In this document: positions 8,745 through 17,055 of the stretch, in pieces
Layout: every line of letters starts with the position of its first letter
How positions within the stretch are numbered: position 1 is the first letter of the stretch
From: Mangrovimonas spongiae
GTDB taxonomy: Bacteria; Bacteroidota; Bacteroidia; Flavobacteriales; Flavobacteriaceae
DNA: 64,000 nucleotides
Direction: 5' to 3'
Assembly: GCF_003944795.1 (NCBI RefSeq)
Contig: NZ_RWBG01000004.1
Location: 62,001-126,000, forward strand
The notes under the pieces: generated by a model
The model's database searches: none
The model's input: the letters and a program-made list of their open reading frames with translations, nothing else
What the model was told of the DNA's origin: nothing
Made by a program: the position numbers and the translations under genes

Positions 8745-9992
8745 TTATAAGCTATCAATATAATCTGAAATTAATGCATAACCTTCATCATGAACCATAG
8801 TTGTACCAATAAAAGGCATGCTTAAACCATCTTGATAAAAAGACATCCTGTAGGCGATTGCTGTGCTACTTTCATAAATGTTAGTTTCATTAAAACGTGT
8901 TTCATAACGTAGTCTTAAGAGCGATTGGTCTTCGCACGAACCACCAGAACTATGGCAGTGTGCGCAATTAACATCAAAATATGCTCTGGCACGTTCTTCA
9001 AGAGATAATGAGGTGTTTTCCCAGTTTGGAAGTGCAGAAACTAAAGAAGCATTGGTTAGGTTACTAATAAAGTTTTCATCAATTAACGTTTGAATTTGAT
9101 TATCACGTTTAAGATTTCTTAATTTAGGTCCAATAGGAGTAATGGTTGTGTTATTACCATGACAGGTAGTACAATCTGTATTAGAAGGGATAACATAGTT
9201 AACATTTTGAGTAGCTCCAGATTGGTCGATATATGTAATAGATGTAGTACTAGTGGTATTATCTAAAGTAGCATCGGTTTGTGCAGCATTCCATTTGTAA
9301 TTTCCAGTTTCCCAAATACCATTCTTTTTAATTAATACTCTAGTTTCTATTATTGTTTTTCCTTGACTTTCATCTTGTTCGTTATTATAATAGTAAAACG
9401 TTTTACTAATTACAGTATTGTCAGGAAACTCAGGAAGTAAATCGTCTACATACGTCATAGTAGTGCCTTCAGGAAGCGCTATAAGACGTTGTTTATGGGC
9501 GTAATCTGTAAATAAAGGTGTGTTTAAGTTGTATTCAAACGTTTTACTGCTAGGTGTTAAATGACTTAAATTACCTTGATATAAGTTTAAATCTGATAAG
9601 TTTGGCAAAAATTCAGCTATAACATTAGCGATAGTAGTTGTAAAGCTAATAGGATCAGAAATCATGCTTTCATTACTGGAGCTACAAATGGTTGTTATAT
9701 AAGCCTCGTAAGTAGTATTGCCTTCTAAGCCTAATAATATGATTGACGTTTCCGAGGTGCTTATGGTTTCACCGCTACCTAAAGAAAACCCGCTTATACC
9801 ATATTCAATTAAATAAGAGTTGGCATTACTAGATTCTTCCCATTGTAATTCAGCATTAGCCGAAGTAATATTGTTTATCGTAATATTCTCAGGAGGGTTA
9901 CAAATAGGTGTTGTTTGTTGTGTTTGGTCGTCGTCTTTACTACATGCAACAATAACAATTGCAAACAGTAAAATTAGTAAGCGTTTAGTCAT
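8745..9992 (-). CDS. FN3 and cytochrome-c-like lipoprotein with two CxxCH motifs
   Basis: The 415-residue product begins with a lipoprotein signal (VIVACSKDDD, Cys17). A fibronectin type III-like domain (about 33-120; ELQWEESSNANSYLIEYG..) follows. The rest resembles a family of Bacteroidota c-type proteins with CTTCH (about residue 271) and CAHCH (about residue 341), each able to attach haem. A distal methionine could be in DGLSMPFIGTT. It is probably exposed at the outer membrane and redox-active. The FN3 domain suggests it docks to another surface partner. It is monocistronic, and no oxidase or dehydrogenase lies beside it. The electron partner is unknown. Confidence 0.75.
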   Translation of the reverse strand: MTKRLLILLFAIVIVACSKDDDQTQQTTPICNPPENITINNITSANAELQWEESSNANSYLIEYGISGFSLGSGETISTSETSIILLGLEGNTTYEAYITTICSSSNESMISDPISFTTTIANVIAEFLPNLSDLNLYQGNLSHLTPSSKTFEYNLNTPLFTDYAHKQRLIALPEGTTMTYVDDLLPEFPDNTVISKTFYYYNNEQDESQGKTIIETRVLIKKNGIWETGNYKWNAAQTDATLDNTTSTTSITYIDQSGATQNVNYVIPSNTDCTTCHGNNTTITPIGPKLRNLKRDNQIQTLIDENFISNLTNASLVSALPNWENTSLSLEERARAYFDVNCAHCHSSGGSCEDQSLLRLRYETRFNETNIYESSTAIAYRMSFYQDGLSMPFIGTTMVHDEGYALISDYIDSL

Positions 9993-10064
9993 AAGTTAAA
10001 ATAATTGGTCACCCAATATAATTAAAATAAACGAAATGACAGATTCATTTTGTGTAAGTTAGAA

Positions 10065-11426
10065 TTACTTTAAATACACGTTTTTTTTATTTACAAACTC
10101 TAAAATTCCTTCTTTTGATAATTCTCTACCAAAACCAGAAGCTTTTGTACCGCCAAAAGGTAATCGAGGATCAGACTTTACCATTTCGTTAATAAAAAAG
10201 GCGCCATCTTCAATTTGACTAATTCTTGCTAAAGCATCTTCTGTATCTTTAGTAAAAACCATGCAACCTAAACCAAATTTAGAAAGTGAAGCCATTTTAT
10301 AAGCTTCTTCCTTATTTTTCACTTTAATTATGGCTGCTACAGGACCAAAGGTTTCTTCTTTAAAAACGGGCATTTCTGGTGTTACATTTGTAACTATAGT
10401 TGGTTGGTAGTAAGCGTTCATTCTTTTGTTTCCATAGGATACAATAGCGCCTTGCTTGATAGATTCTTTCACTTGATGCTCTAATTCTTCTGCTAAATCT
10501 GTTCTTGCTAGAACACTAATTTCTGTATTATTATCTTCCGGGTTGCCAGTGTTTAGTTGGACTATCTTATCTTGAAATTTTTGTACAAATGTGTCATAAA
10601 TACCTTCTTCCACAATAAAGCGTTTTGCGGCAATGCAACTTTGTCCGTTATTTTGCATTCTAGCTGTTACCACGGTGTTTATATGCGTATCTAAATCGGC
10701 ATCGTTTAAAACAATACAGGCATTGTTTCCACCTAATTCCAACACACATTTTTTAAGATTTTTTCCAGCTATTTCAGCAATTTTTCTTCCTGCTGTTTCA
10801 CTACCAGTTAAGGAAACAGCTTTAATTCTGCTATCATTAATAAGTGTTTCGACTTGTTTGTGATTGGCTAGAATAGTTGTAAAGCAACCTTCGGGAAAGC
10901 CAACATCTTTAAATAGTTTTTCAATCTCTAAAGCACACCCCGTTACGTTGGAAGCGTGTTTTAAAATAGCTGTGTTTCCAGCTGTTATTGTAGGTATGGC
11001 AAACCGTAAGACTTGCCAAAAAGGATAATTCCAAGGCATAATAGATAAAATAACACCTAAGGGATCGTAACTAATAAAGCTTTCGTGAGCCTCGGTTTTT
11101 ATCATGTCATCAGCGAGGAAGTCTTCACCGTTTTTTCTGTAAAAATCACATAACCAAGCACATTTTTCAATTTCGGCAACACCTTGCGAAATTGGCTTAC
11201 CCATTTCTTGAGTCATTAATAAGGCATAGTCGTTTTTTCGTTCAAGAAGTAGGGCTTTTAGTTTTTTCAACAATTTGCAACGTTGTTTTATTTTGGTTTC
11301 TCGCCATGTTAAAAACGTGTTTTGGGAGGCCTGTAAAACAGTTTCAAGTTGCTTTTCAGTAAATAGCGAGTAGGTGTTTAAAGGCTTTTCGTTAAAAGGA
11401 TTTTGGGTTGTTATTGTAGTTGCCAT
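10065..11426 (-). CDS. NAD(P)-dependent aldehyde (succinate-semialdehyde type) dehydrogenase
   Basis: The 453-residue protein is a complete ALDH. It has the N-terminal cofactor fold with PWNYPFWQ, the glutamate base Glu230 in LELGGNN, the catalytic Cys264 in NNGQSC, and the closing motif EETFGPVAA. Length and the opening (ITTQNPFNEKPLNTY) match the succinate-semialdehyde dehydrogenase group, which turns the semialdehyde into succinate. Substrate choice within ALDHs is hard to read from sequence. It stands alone and no GABA transaminase is nearby, so the call stays at family level. Confidence 0.88.
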   Translation of the reverse strand: MATTITTQNPFNEKPLNTYSLFTEKQLETVLQASQNTFLTWRETKIKQRCKLLKKLKALLLERKNDYALLMTQEMGKPISQGVAEIEKCAWLCDFYRKNGEDFLADDMIKTEAHESFISYDPLGVILSIMPWNYPFWQVLRFAIPTITAGNTAILKHASNVTGCALEIEKLFKDVGFPEGCFTTILANHKQVETLINDSRIKAVSLTGSETAGRKIAEIAGKNLKKCVLELGGNNACIVLNDADLDTHINTVVTARMQNNGQSCIAAKRFIVEEGIYDTFVQKFQDKIVQLNTGNPEDNNTEISVLARTDLAEELEHQVKESIKQGAIVSYGNKRMNAYYQPTIVTNVTPEMPVFKEETFGPVAAIIKVKNKEEAYKMASLSKFGLGCMVFTKDTEDALARISQIEDGAFFINEMVKSDPRLPFGGTKASGFGRELSKEGILEFVNKKNVYLK

Positions 11427-11556
11427 GACTTATGTTATTTTAAATATTAATTTAAGAAAGTTTTGGTAGAAATAAGAATTTTAACTGATATAAAATTGAC
11501 CTATGCTATTATTTAAAGTGTTGATAACTTATATGTAAGGTTTGGGGCAAAAATCC

Positions 11557-11564
11557 TACTTTTG
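11557..11564 (+). promoter_or_regulatory. -7 box TACTTTTG for trxB
   Basis: It matches the Bacteroidota -7 consensus TAnnTTTG exactly and lies 24 bp before the chosen trxB ATG. No TTTG at the usual -33 spacing was seen. The box contains the upstream TTG that could be mistaken for the start codon. Confidence 0.5.
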
Positions 11565-11588
11565 TTTAGAGAAATTAAAGCAATAATT

Positions 11589-12569
11589 ATGTCTGATACA
11601 ATAGAAAACGTAAAGTGTTTAATAATAGGTTCTGGTCCTGCGGGATATACTGCGGCAATTTATGCAGCTAGAGCAAATATGAATCCTGTGTTATACCAAG
11701 GAACACAACCAGGAGGACAATTAACAACCACTAATGAAGTTGAAAATTTTCCAGGTTACCCAGAAGGAATTACAGGCCCTGAAATGATGATTGAGTTACA
11801 AAAACAGGCGCAACGTTTTGGTACCGATGTGAGAGATGGTTGGATTACCAAAGTAGATTTTTCTGGCGATACGCATAAGGTTTGGGTAAATGAAGAAAAA
11901 GAAATTCACTGTGAAACGGTTATAATTTCAACAGGAGCTTCGGCTAAATATTTAGGTTTAGATTCCGAACAAAAATATTTAAAACTTGGTGGAGGTGTTT
12001 CTGCTTGTGCTGTTTGTGATGGGTTCTTTTATCGTAATCAAGAAGTGGTTATTGTTGGTGCTGGAGATTCTGCTTGCGAAGAAGCACATTACTTATCCAA
12101 ATTATGTAAGAAGGTAACCATGTTAGTACGCCGTGATGAATTTAGAGCGTCGAAAATCATGGAAGCACGTGTAAGAAACACAGAAAACATTGAAATTTTA
12201 ATGAATACGGAAACCGAAGAGGTTATAGGTGATGGACAAGTGGTTACAGGAGTAAAAGTAAAGAATAACCAAACTAATGAGGTAACTGAAATACCCGCTA
12301 CTGGATTTTTTGTTGCTATTGGGCATAAACCAAATACCGATATTTTTAAAGAATACCTAGAATTAGACGAAACAGGATACATTATAAATAAGCCTGGAAC
12401 AGCAAAAACAAATGTTAATGGCGTTTTTGTAAGTGGTGACGCTGCAGATCATGTATATAGACAAGCCATTACGGCTGCTGGAACAGGTTGTATGGCAGCC
12501 TTGGATGCAGAACGCTACTTAGCTGCAAAAGACTCAGAGTTTGAAGTAAGTACCTCTACTTACAACTAG
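11589..12569 (+). CDS. trxB: Thioredoxin-disulfide reductase
   Basis: The 326-residue flavoenzyme has the FAD-binding GSGPAGYTAAIYAARA near the N-terminus, the redox pair Cys140-x-x-Cys143 in CAVCDGFF, an NADPH-binding GAGDSACEEA, and the C-terminal FAD motif GVFVSGDAADHVYRQAITAAGTG. It reduces thioredoxin with NADPH. The reading frame could begin at a TTG at 11562, but that TTG is part of the -7 box and would lie upstream of the transcript start. I therefore chose the ATG at 11589, which gives MSDTIENVKCLIIGSGPAG. A strong terminator follows. Confidence 0.96.
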   Translation: MSDTIENVKCLIIGSGPAGYTAAIYAARANMNPVLYQGTQPGGQLTTTNEVENFPGYPEGITGPEMMIELQKQAQRFGTDVRDGWITKVDFSGDTHKVWVNEEKEIHCETVIISTGASAKYLGLDSEQKYLKLGGGVSACAVCDGFFYRNQEVVIVGAGDSACEEAHYLSKLCKKVTMLVRRDEFRASKIMEARVRNTENIEILMNTETEEVIGDGQVVTGVKVKNNQTNEVTEIPATGFFVAIGHKPNTDIFKEYLELDETGYIINKPGTAKTNVNGVFVSGDAADHVYRQAITAAGTGCMAALDAERYLAAKDSEFEVSTSTYN

Positions 12570-12590
12570 TTTTTTAAGACTTTATATTAG

Positions 12591-12624
12591 AAAAAGCCCA
12601 GAGCAATGCTCTGGGCTTTTTTTT
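12591..12624 (+). terminator. Intrinsic terminator after trxB
   Basis: An 11-bp stem AAGCCCAGAGC/GCTCTGGGCTT closes on a three-base loop and is followed by a run of eight T. Confidence 0.93.
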
Positions 12625-12708
12625 GTTGTTAAATAAAGAAAAAATAACAAAATGTAAGTTTTTTCGCGTTTTATGATTTATGTCATATTCTAGCATGGTT
12701 ATAATAAA

Positions 12709-12716
12709 GACCTTTG
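12709..12716 (+). promoter_or_regulatory. Probable -7 box GACCTTTG before the first YceI gene
   Basis: It differs from TAnnTTTG at one position and lies 24 bp before the ATG at 12741, the same geometry as at trxB. No -33 element is evident. Confidence 0.4.
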
Positions 12717-12740
12717 TACTGTAACATTAAAACAAGAACT

Positions 12741-13319
12741 ATGGTACAATTTAAGACCCTCCGATTATTAGTCGTATTTCTAATATTAGGACTGTTCAAC
12801 CAAGTAGATTTGGTTGCACAAAACTATTCAGTCAATAATCAAAAATCATCATTATTAGTATTAGGGACTTCAAGTTTACACGATTGGGAAATTACTGCAG
12901 AACAACAAAAAGGTACTATTCAAATTGAAAATACCGAGCAGTTTGCCTTAAAAGACTTAACAATGACTTTTGATGTTAATGCCTTAAAGAGTGGTAAGTC
13001 TTCTATGGATAAGAACACTAGAAAAGCTCTTGACTATTCAGATTATAAAACCATAAACTTTAAGCTTACTAAAGTAAAGTCTATAACTAAAAAAAGGACA
13101 GGATATAGTGTTGTAGCTGTAGGTAATTTAACCATAGCAGGAACCACAAAATCTATAGAATTGCCTTTTACCTTAAGTCCATTAAACGGAACAGTTTCAC
13201 TGTCTGGAGAGAAAGACTTAAAAATGACAACCTTTAATGTTGAACCACCAACAGCGTTACTTGGCACTATTACCACAGGAGATGAAATAACCATACAATT
13301 CAATACAGTTTTCAACTAA
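12741..13319 (+). CDS. YceI-family periplasmic lipocalin-like protein
   Basis: The 192-residue product has a signal peptide (about 1-27, ending LVAQ) and a YceI fold: GTSSLHDWEI, then FDVNALKSGKSSMDKNTRKAL, and the C-terminal GTITTGDEITIQFNTVF. YceI proteins are beta barrels that bind isoprenoid or amphiphilic ligands in the periplasm. The ligand here is unknown. I chose the ATG at 12741 because an upstream TTG at 12714 falls inside the -7 box. It is 24 bp ahead of the outer-membrane protein gene, with a second, divergent YceI copy further down, so the three genes may share a function. Confidence 0.86.
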   Translation: MVQFKTLRLLVVFLILGLFNQVDLVAQNYSVNNQKSSLLVLGTSSLHDWEITAEQQKGTIQIENTEQFALKDLTMTFDVNALKSGKSSMDKNTRKALDYSDYKTINFKLTKVKSITKKRTGYSVVAVGNLTIAGTTKSIELPFTLSPLNGTVSLSGEKDLKMTTFNVEPPTALLGTITTGDEITIQFNTVFN

Positions 13320-13343
13320 TTAAAAATTTAAAATTCAAAAATC

Positions 13344-14600
13344 ATGAAAGCAACAATTAAACAAGCAATATTTTTTGTAGCCTTATTTGTAGGATTCACA
13401 GTATTTGCACAAAACAGGAAATTAGATAATTACAGGGAGCCAGATAAAAACGGTATAAATGTTTTTGAGGCACCAAAAGACACCGTATCTACTTTTGAAA
13501 AAGTAAAAGTAAGAATTGGCGGGTCATCAACACTACAATTTCAAGCTGTTACCCATGAAAATTCAGGTGATGTAGCTCTAGAAGAACTTGGAAGCAACTT
13601 CAACTTGGCAACAGCCAACTTAGATTTAGATGTAGCACTTTACGATGGTGTAAGAATGCACTTAAGAACCTATTTATCTTCTCGTCACCACCCAGAACCT
13701 TACGTAAAAGGTGGTTACTTTCAAATAGATAAATTAGACTTTATCAAAGAAGGTTTTTTAAGCGAATTCATGAAACATGCAACCATTAAAATTGGTCACA
13801 TGGAAAACAACTATGGTGATGCACACTTTAGAAGAACAGACAATGCACAAGCTATTTATAACCCTTTTGTAGGAAACTTAATTATGGATGCCTTTACAAC
13901 AGAAGTTGGAGCAGAGGTTTATTACAGAATGGATAATGGATTATTTGGTATGGTAGGTTTCTCTAATGGTAAACTAAATCAATCTACAGAGAAAAATGAT
14001 GCTAATGGTGCTTCTTTTTTAGCTAAGTTAGGTTATGATAATCAAATTAACGAAGATTTAAGAGTGCGTCTTACAGGATCTATTTATAACACTGGAAGTG
14101 TAGCAAATTCTTACCTATATAGTGCAGATCGTACAGGATCAAGATACTATCATGTTATGCAAGAAGAAGGTGCAAATGATAACTTTAGATCTGGACGTTA
14201 TAACCCTGGATTTGGTAACAAAGTAACCGCGATAATGTTTAATCCTTTTGTTAAATATAAAGGTCTAGAATTCTTTGGAACTGTAGAACTTGCTAATGGT
14301 AGAAGACATACCGAAGCAGACAGAAGAGACGCTAACCAATTTGCAGGAGAAGTAATATACCGTTTTGGAAATACTGAAAATTTCTATGTAGGAGGACGTT
14401 ATAATACAGTAGATGCTGAAGAAGCCGCTGGCGATGTAACTATTGATAGATTCCAATTAGGTGCAGGTTGGTTTATGACCAAAAATATCTTAGCAAAAGT
14501 AGAATATGTAAACCAACAATACGACGGTTACGGAACAGGAAGCATTTTAGATGAAGGTCAGTTTGATGGCCTTATGGTTGAAGCTGTGATAAGTTTCTAA
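13344..14600 (+). CDS. Outer-membrane porin-like beta-barrel protein
   Basis: The 418-residue product has a signal peptide (MKATIKQAIFFVALFVGFTVFAQ). After a short periplasmic segment come alternating amphipathic strands with many aromatic girdle residues (YHVMQEEG, GRYNPGFG, FYVGGRYNTVD). It ends in VEAVISF, whose terminal Phe is typical of outer-membrane barrels. The pattern resembles porin-like proteins of Bacteroidota. The substrate is unknown. It lies between two YceI genes, so passage of a small hydrophobic or amphiphilic compound is a reasonable guess only. Confidence 0.72.
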   Translation: MKATIKQAIFFVALFVGFTVFAQNRKLDNYREPDKNGINVFEAPKDTVSTFEKVKVRIGGSSTLQFQAVTHENSGDVALEELGSNFNLATANLDLDVALYDGVRMHLRTYLSSRHHPEPYVKGGYFQIDKLDFIKEGFLSEFMKHATIKIGHMENNYGDAHFRRTDNAQAIYNPFVGNLIMDAFTTEVGAEVYYRMDNGLFGMVGFSNGKLNQSTEKNDANGASFLAKLGYDNQINEDLRVRLTGSIYNTGSVANSYLYSADRTGSRYYHVMQEEGANDNFRSGRYNPGFGNKVTAIMFNPFVKYKGLEFFGTVELANGRRHTEADRRDANQFAGEVIYRFGNTENFYVGGRYNTVDAEEAAGDVTIDRFQLGAGWFMTKNILAKVEYVNQQYDGYGTGSILDEGQFDGLMVEAVISF

Positions 14601-14615
14601 ATTGGTTGTAAATTT

Positions 14616-14653
14616 GTAAGCTCTATAGGTAAGTCTATAGAGCTTACTTTTTT
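14616..14653 (+). terminator. Intrinsic terminator inside the YceI-porin-YceI locus
   Basis: A perfect 13-bp stem GTAAGCTCTATAG/CTATAGAGCTTAC with a six-base loop is followed by six T. It lies in the 75-bp gap between the porin gene and the second YceI gene. Because no -7 box is visible before the second YceI gene, that gene may depend on partial readthrough. Confidence 0.85.
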
Positions 14654-14675
14654 AATCATGTAATGGTAATAAATT

Positions 14676-15254
14676 ATGAAACGTTTATTAATATTTTTTG
14701 TAGTCTTAACCTTTGTGTCTTTCAGGTATATGAAAGAAACAGAAACATCAATATTGCTTTCTCCCGAAAGTAAACTTTATGTTGAAGGTACTACTAATAT
14801 AAAAGACTTTAATTGCGAATTTGACGTTGCTGCCATTAAAAAAGAAATTCCAGTAAGCTTTGTATCAAAAGCCAATGGGTTGCTGTTTAAAAAAGCCAAA
14901 TTAACCTTAAATAATTCATGCTTTGATTGCGGCAACAAAGGCATAAATAAAGACTTTAATAAACTTTTAAAAACAGAACAACATCCACAAATTGTATTGC
15001 ATTTAAACGAGCTTGTTTACAATGCAGCAAATAATAATGTTGTTGAAGCTTATTTACAAATTGATATGGCTGGTGTTTTAAAACCTTACAAAATACCTGT
15101 TACTGTAAACCAAGGCCAAGGGATTAACGTAAAAGGGCAACTGCACTTAAACATAAGTGATTTCCATTTAGAACCACCACAAAAGGTATTTGGATTAATA
15201 AAAGTAAAAGATGTTATAACTATAAATTTTGATTTGGTCTTAAAAAGATGTTAA
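14676..15254 (+). CDS. Second YceI-family protein
   Basis: The 192-residue protein has an N-terminal hydrophobic segment (MKRLLIFFVVLTFVSF) and a YceI-like pattern: LYVEGTTNIKDFNCEF, then NLSDFHLEPP-type strand (NISDFHLEPPQKVFGLIKVKDVITINFDLVL). The C-terminal motif EPP..G.I...D.I.I.F is shared with the first YceI copy (EPPTALLGTITTGDEITIQF). The rest has diverged and includes a Cys pair (SCFDCG). It is probably periplasmic and may bind a related ligand. A strong terminator sits just upstream, so its expression could differ from the other two genes. Confidence 0.78.
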   Translation: MKRLLIFFVVLTFVSFRYMKETETSILLSPESKLYVEGTTNIKDFNCEFDVAAIKKEIPVSFVSKANGLLFKKAKLTLNNSCFDCGNKGINKDFNKLLKTEQHPQIVLHLNELVYNAANNNVVEAYLQIDMAGVLKPYKIPVTVNQGQGINVKGQLHLNISDFHLEPPQKVFGLIKVKDVITINFDLVLKRC

Positions 15255-15262
15255 TGCATCTA

Positions 15263-15299
15263 TAAAAAAAGCCAAAGCTTATACGCTTTGGCTTTTTTA
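15263..15299. terminator. Bidirectional terminator between convergent genes
   Basis: The stem GCCAAAGC/GCTTTGGC is flanked by an A run and a T run. It serves the rightward YceI gene and the leftward GIN-domain gene ending at 15303. Confidence 0.9.
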
Positions 15300-15302
15300 T
15301 TT

Positions 15303-16133
15303 TTATAACTCTTTTTTCTTAAGCTCTGTTGTTCCAGAAAATGTATTAATAGTAATTTTAGGCAAGCCATAAAGTTCAATTTCGGAGTCTCCAGTAGCCT
15401 CTAAAATTAAATGTTCCTCGGTATGGATGGCAACATCGCTACTGTCTTCGGCAAGTATTGTACTGTTTTTACATGTAAAGTTTTTGCCTGTAAAATCGGA
15501 AAAATTCATAGTGTTCAAATCAAGTTTAGCACAAGTTCCTTCAATATTGGCCTTGGCACTTTGATATAAATCGGCTTTTAAATATTGCCCATTAATTAGC
15601 GCTTCCATTTTGCTACTTTCATTTAGTTCTAAATGTACAGAATCACTTTGTATATTAAGCTTTAATTTAGATTTAGCTTGAGCAATTATATTCAGTTTTT
15701 TAGACTCAATATTTAATTCGGTATTAGAGTCATCATGAAGTTCTAAAGTTATTTCTGGATTACCAAAAGTACTAATAGCCGATATTTTGGCAGCGTTTTT
15801 TAATTGAATAAAGGATAAATCTTCGGTGTATTTAATAGTTATATTGAGTTTCCTTTTAGATCTGATTTTATAATCAGTACTTAAAGATAATACACCGTTA
15901 GAGACATCAAAATTTATAATATCATGTAGGTTTTCGTCTGCTTCAATTTCTACCGATGCATCAAACCCTTTTACTAAAACAACTTGAAAATCTTGACTAA
16001 CAACAAGCTTGTTAAAGGGATCGATTTTGGTTTCTACAATGGTAACATTTCGGTTACCTTTTATTTTTTCTTGGGCAAATACCGATAATGTTAGTATGGC
16101 AAAAATTCCTGTAAGGAATAAGCATTTTTTCAT
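15303..16133 (-). CDS. GIN-domain (DUF2807) exported protein
   Basis: The 276-residue protein has a signal peptide (MKKCLFLTGIFAILTLSVFAQ) and a right-handed repeat-like beta domain of the head-GIN/DUF2807 type: FNKLVVSQDFQVVLVKG, then VEIEADENLHDIINFDVSNGVLSLSTD. The pattern ADENLHDII is shared nearly word for word with the next gene (16234-16953). The molecular role of GIN proteins is unknown; they are common periplasmic or surface proteins in Bacteroidota. It has its own TATATTTG box and is separated from the upstream gene by a terminator, so it is a separate transcript. Confidence 0.84.
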   Translation of the reverse strand: MKKCLFLTGIFAILTLSVFAQEKIKGNRNVTIVETKIDPFNKLVVSQDFQVVLVKGFDASVEIEADENLHDIINFDVSNGVLSLSTDYKIRSKRKLNITIKYTEDLSFIQLKNAAKISAISTFGNPEITLELHDDSNTELNIESKKLNIIAQAKSKLKLNIQSDSVHLELNESSKMEALINGQYLKADLYQSAKANIEGTCAKLDLNTMNFSDFTGKNFTCKNSTILAEDSSDVAIHTEEHLILEATGDSEIELYGLPKITINTFSGTTELKKKEL

Positions 16134-16159
16134 GATAAAAATGGATAATTAATTTGAAG

Positions 16160-16167
16160 CAAATATA
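16160..16167 (-). promoter_or_regulatory. -7 box TATATTTG for the 15303-16133 gene
   Basis: Exact TAnnTTTG match on the minus strand, 26 bp before the ATG at 16133. It lies just past the terminator of the upstream gene, so it resets transcription. Confidence 0.55.
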
Positions 16168-16170
16168 AAT

Positions 16171-16210
16171 AAAAAACCATCTTATACTTGATGAGCGCAT
16201 AAGATGGTTT
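16171..16210 (-). terminator. Terminator after the GIN lipoprotein gene
   Basis: On the minus strand the stem AAACCATCTTAT/ATAAGATGGTTT is followed by a T run (TTTTTTATTTA). It separates the two GIN-domain genes. Confidence 0.8.
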
Positions 16211-16233
16211 GCTTTTTGGTTGATTGTGTTAAG

Positions 16234-16953
16234 TTAACGTTTTCTAATACTACCAGAAACATTGTCGCTTTTTTCAACAATTTCTGGATTACCGTAGTAG
16301 GTAATGTCGCCACCGCTACTAGCGCTTGCTGTAATTTTCTTACTAGTATTAACAGAAATTCCAGCACCGCTGCTAGCTTTAACTTGTGCTGTTTCAGAGC
16401 TGAGGTTCTCAGTATCAATTTCACTGCCACTAGAGGCTTTGGCAATTAACGATTGTGTTTTTCCGGATAGTTCCATATCTGCCCCGCTTGAGGTGTCGCA
16501 TATTAAAGTTTCGGTTTCTATACTAAGCTCCATATCGCTACCACTTGTTGCCGATAGTTCTAATTCTTTAGACTGTATGGTGTTGTTAGAAAAGACATCG
16601 CTGCCGCTACTTGATTCTATTTTTGAAAGCTTATTAAAGCTAACCATAACCTTTTTAGCAGCCGATGAGGCAATATTTTCTTCAGCATAAATTTTTAACA
16701 CATTATCTTTAACCTCTGTTTTAATAATGTCGTGAAGGTTTTCATCGGCTTGTACTTTAACACTTGTAGTATTTGCCTGGGTTAAATAAACGTCTAATCC
16801 ACGACTTATTTTAATCTCGTTAAAATTACCGTTTATAGTACGCTCTTTGGAGACAACATTGCCGTTGCCATTAACCCCAAAGTTTTCAAAAACACACGAG
16901 CTTAAAAAAATAGCTAGAATGCTGGAGACGATTATTTTTGTTAGTGTTGACAT
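16234..16953 (-). CDS. GIN-domain (DUF2807) lipoprotein
   Basis: The 239-residue product has a lipobox (LAIFLSSC, Cys20) and a GIN domain (FNEIKISRGLDVYLTQANTTSVKVQADENLHDIIKTEV). Behind it is a run of short, serine-rich beta repeats with recurring SSGS/SSGAD units (ESSGSDVF, TSGSDMEL, SSGADMEL, SSGSEIDT, SSGAGISV, SSGGDITY). The repeats suggest a beta-helix-like stack. It is probably anchored at the outer membrane. It follows the PspC gene by 102 bp and may belong to the same envelope-stress module, judging by position only. Confidence 0.85.
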   Translation of the reverse strand: MSTLTKIIVSSILAIFLSSCVFENFGVNGNGNVVSKERTINGNFNEIKISRGLDVYLTQANTTSVKVQADENLHDIIKTEVKDNVLKIYAEENIASSAAKKVMVSFNKLSKIESSSGSDVFSNNTIQSKELELSATSGSDMELSIETETLICDTSSGADMELSGKTQSLIAKASSGSEIDTENLSSETAQVKASSGAGISVNTSKKITASASSGGDITYYGNPEIVEKSDNVSGSIRKR

Positions 16954-17055
16954 GATTTGTTGTTTTTTTTGATTGATTATTTATTGAAATATATAGTTGA
17001 TGGTTTATTTTATAAAAATTAGTTAACCGAACTGTGGTTTGGTTATGATGAATTG

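Noticed and set aside
16182-16445. Leftward 87-residue frame overlapping the GIN lipoprotein gene
   Set aside because: It is an alternate frame of the repetitive 3' part of the GIN gene and reaches into the terminator; the GIN frame has signal, domain and correct stop.
17035-17055. Hairpin-like sequence after the PspC gene (AACC-a-AAC / GTT-c-GGTT)
   Set aside because: The stem has a mismatch and the following T tract is broken; too weak to call a terminator.
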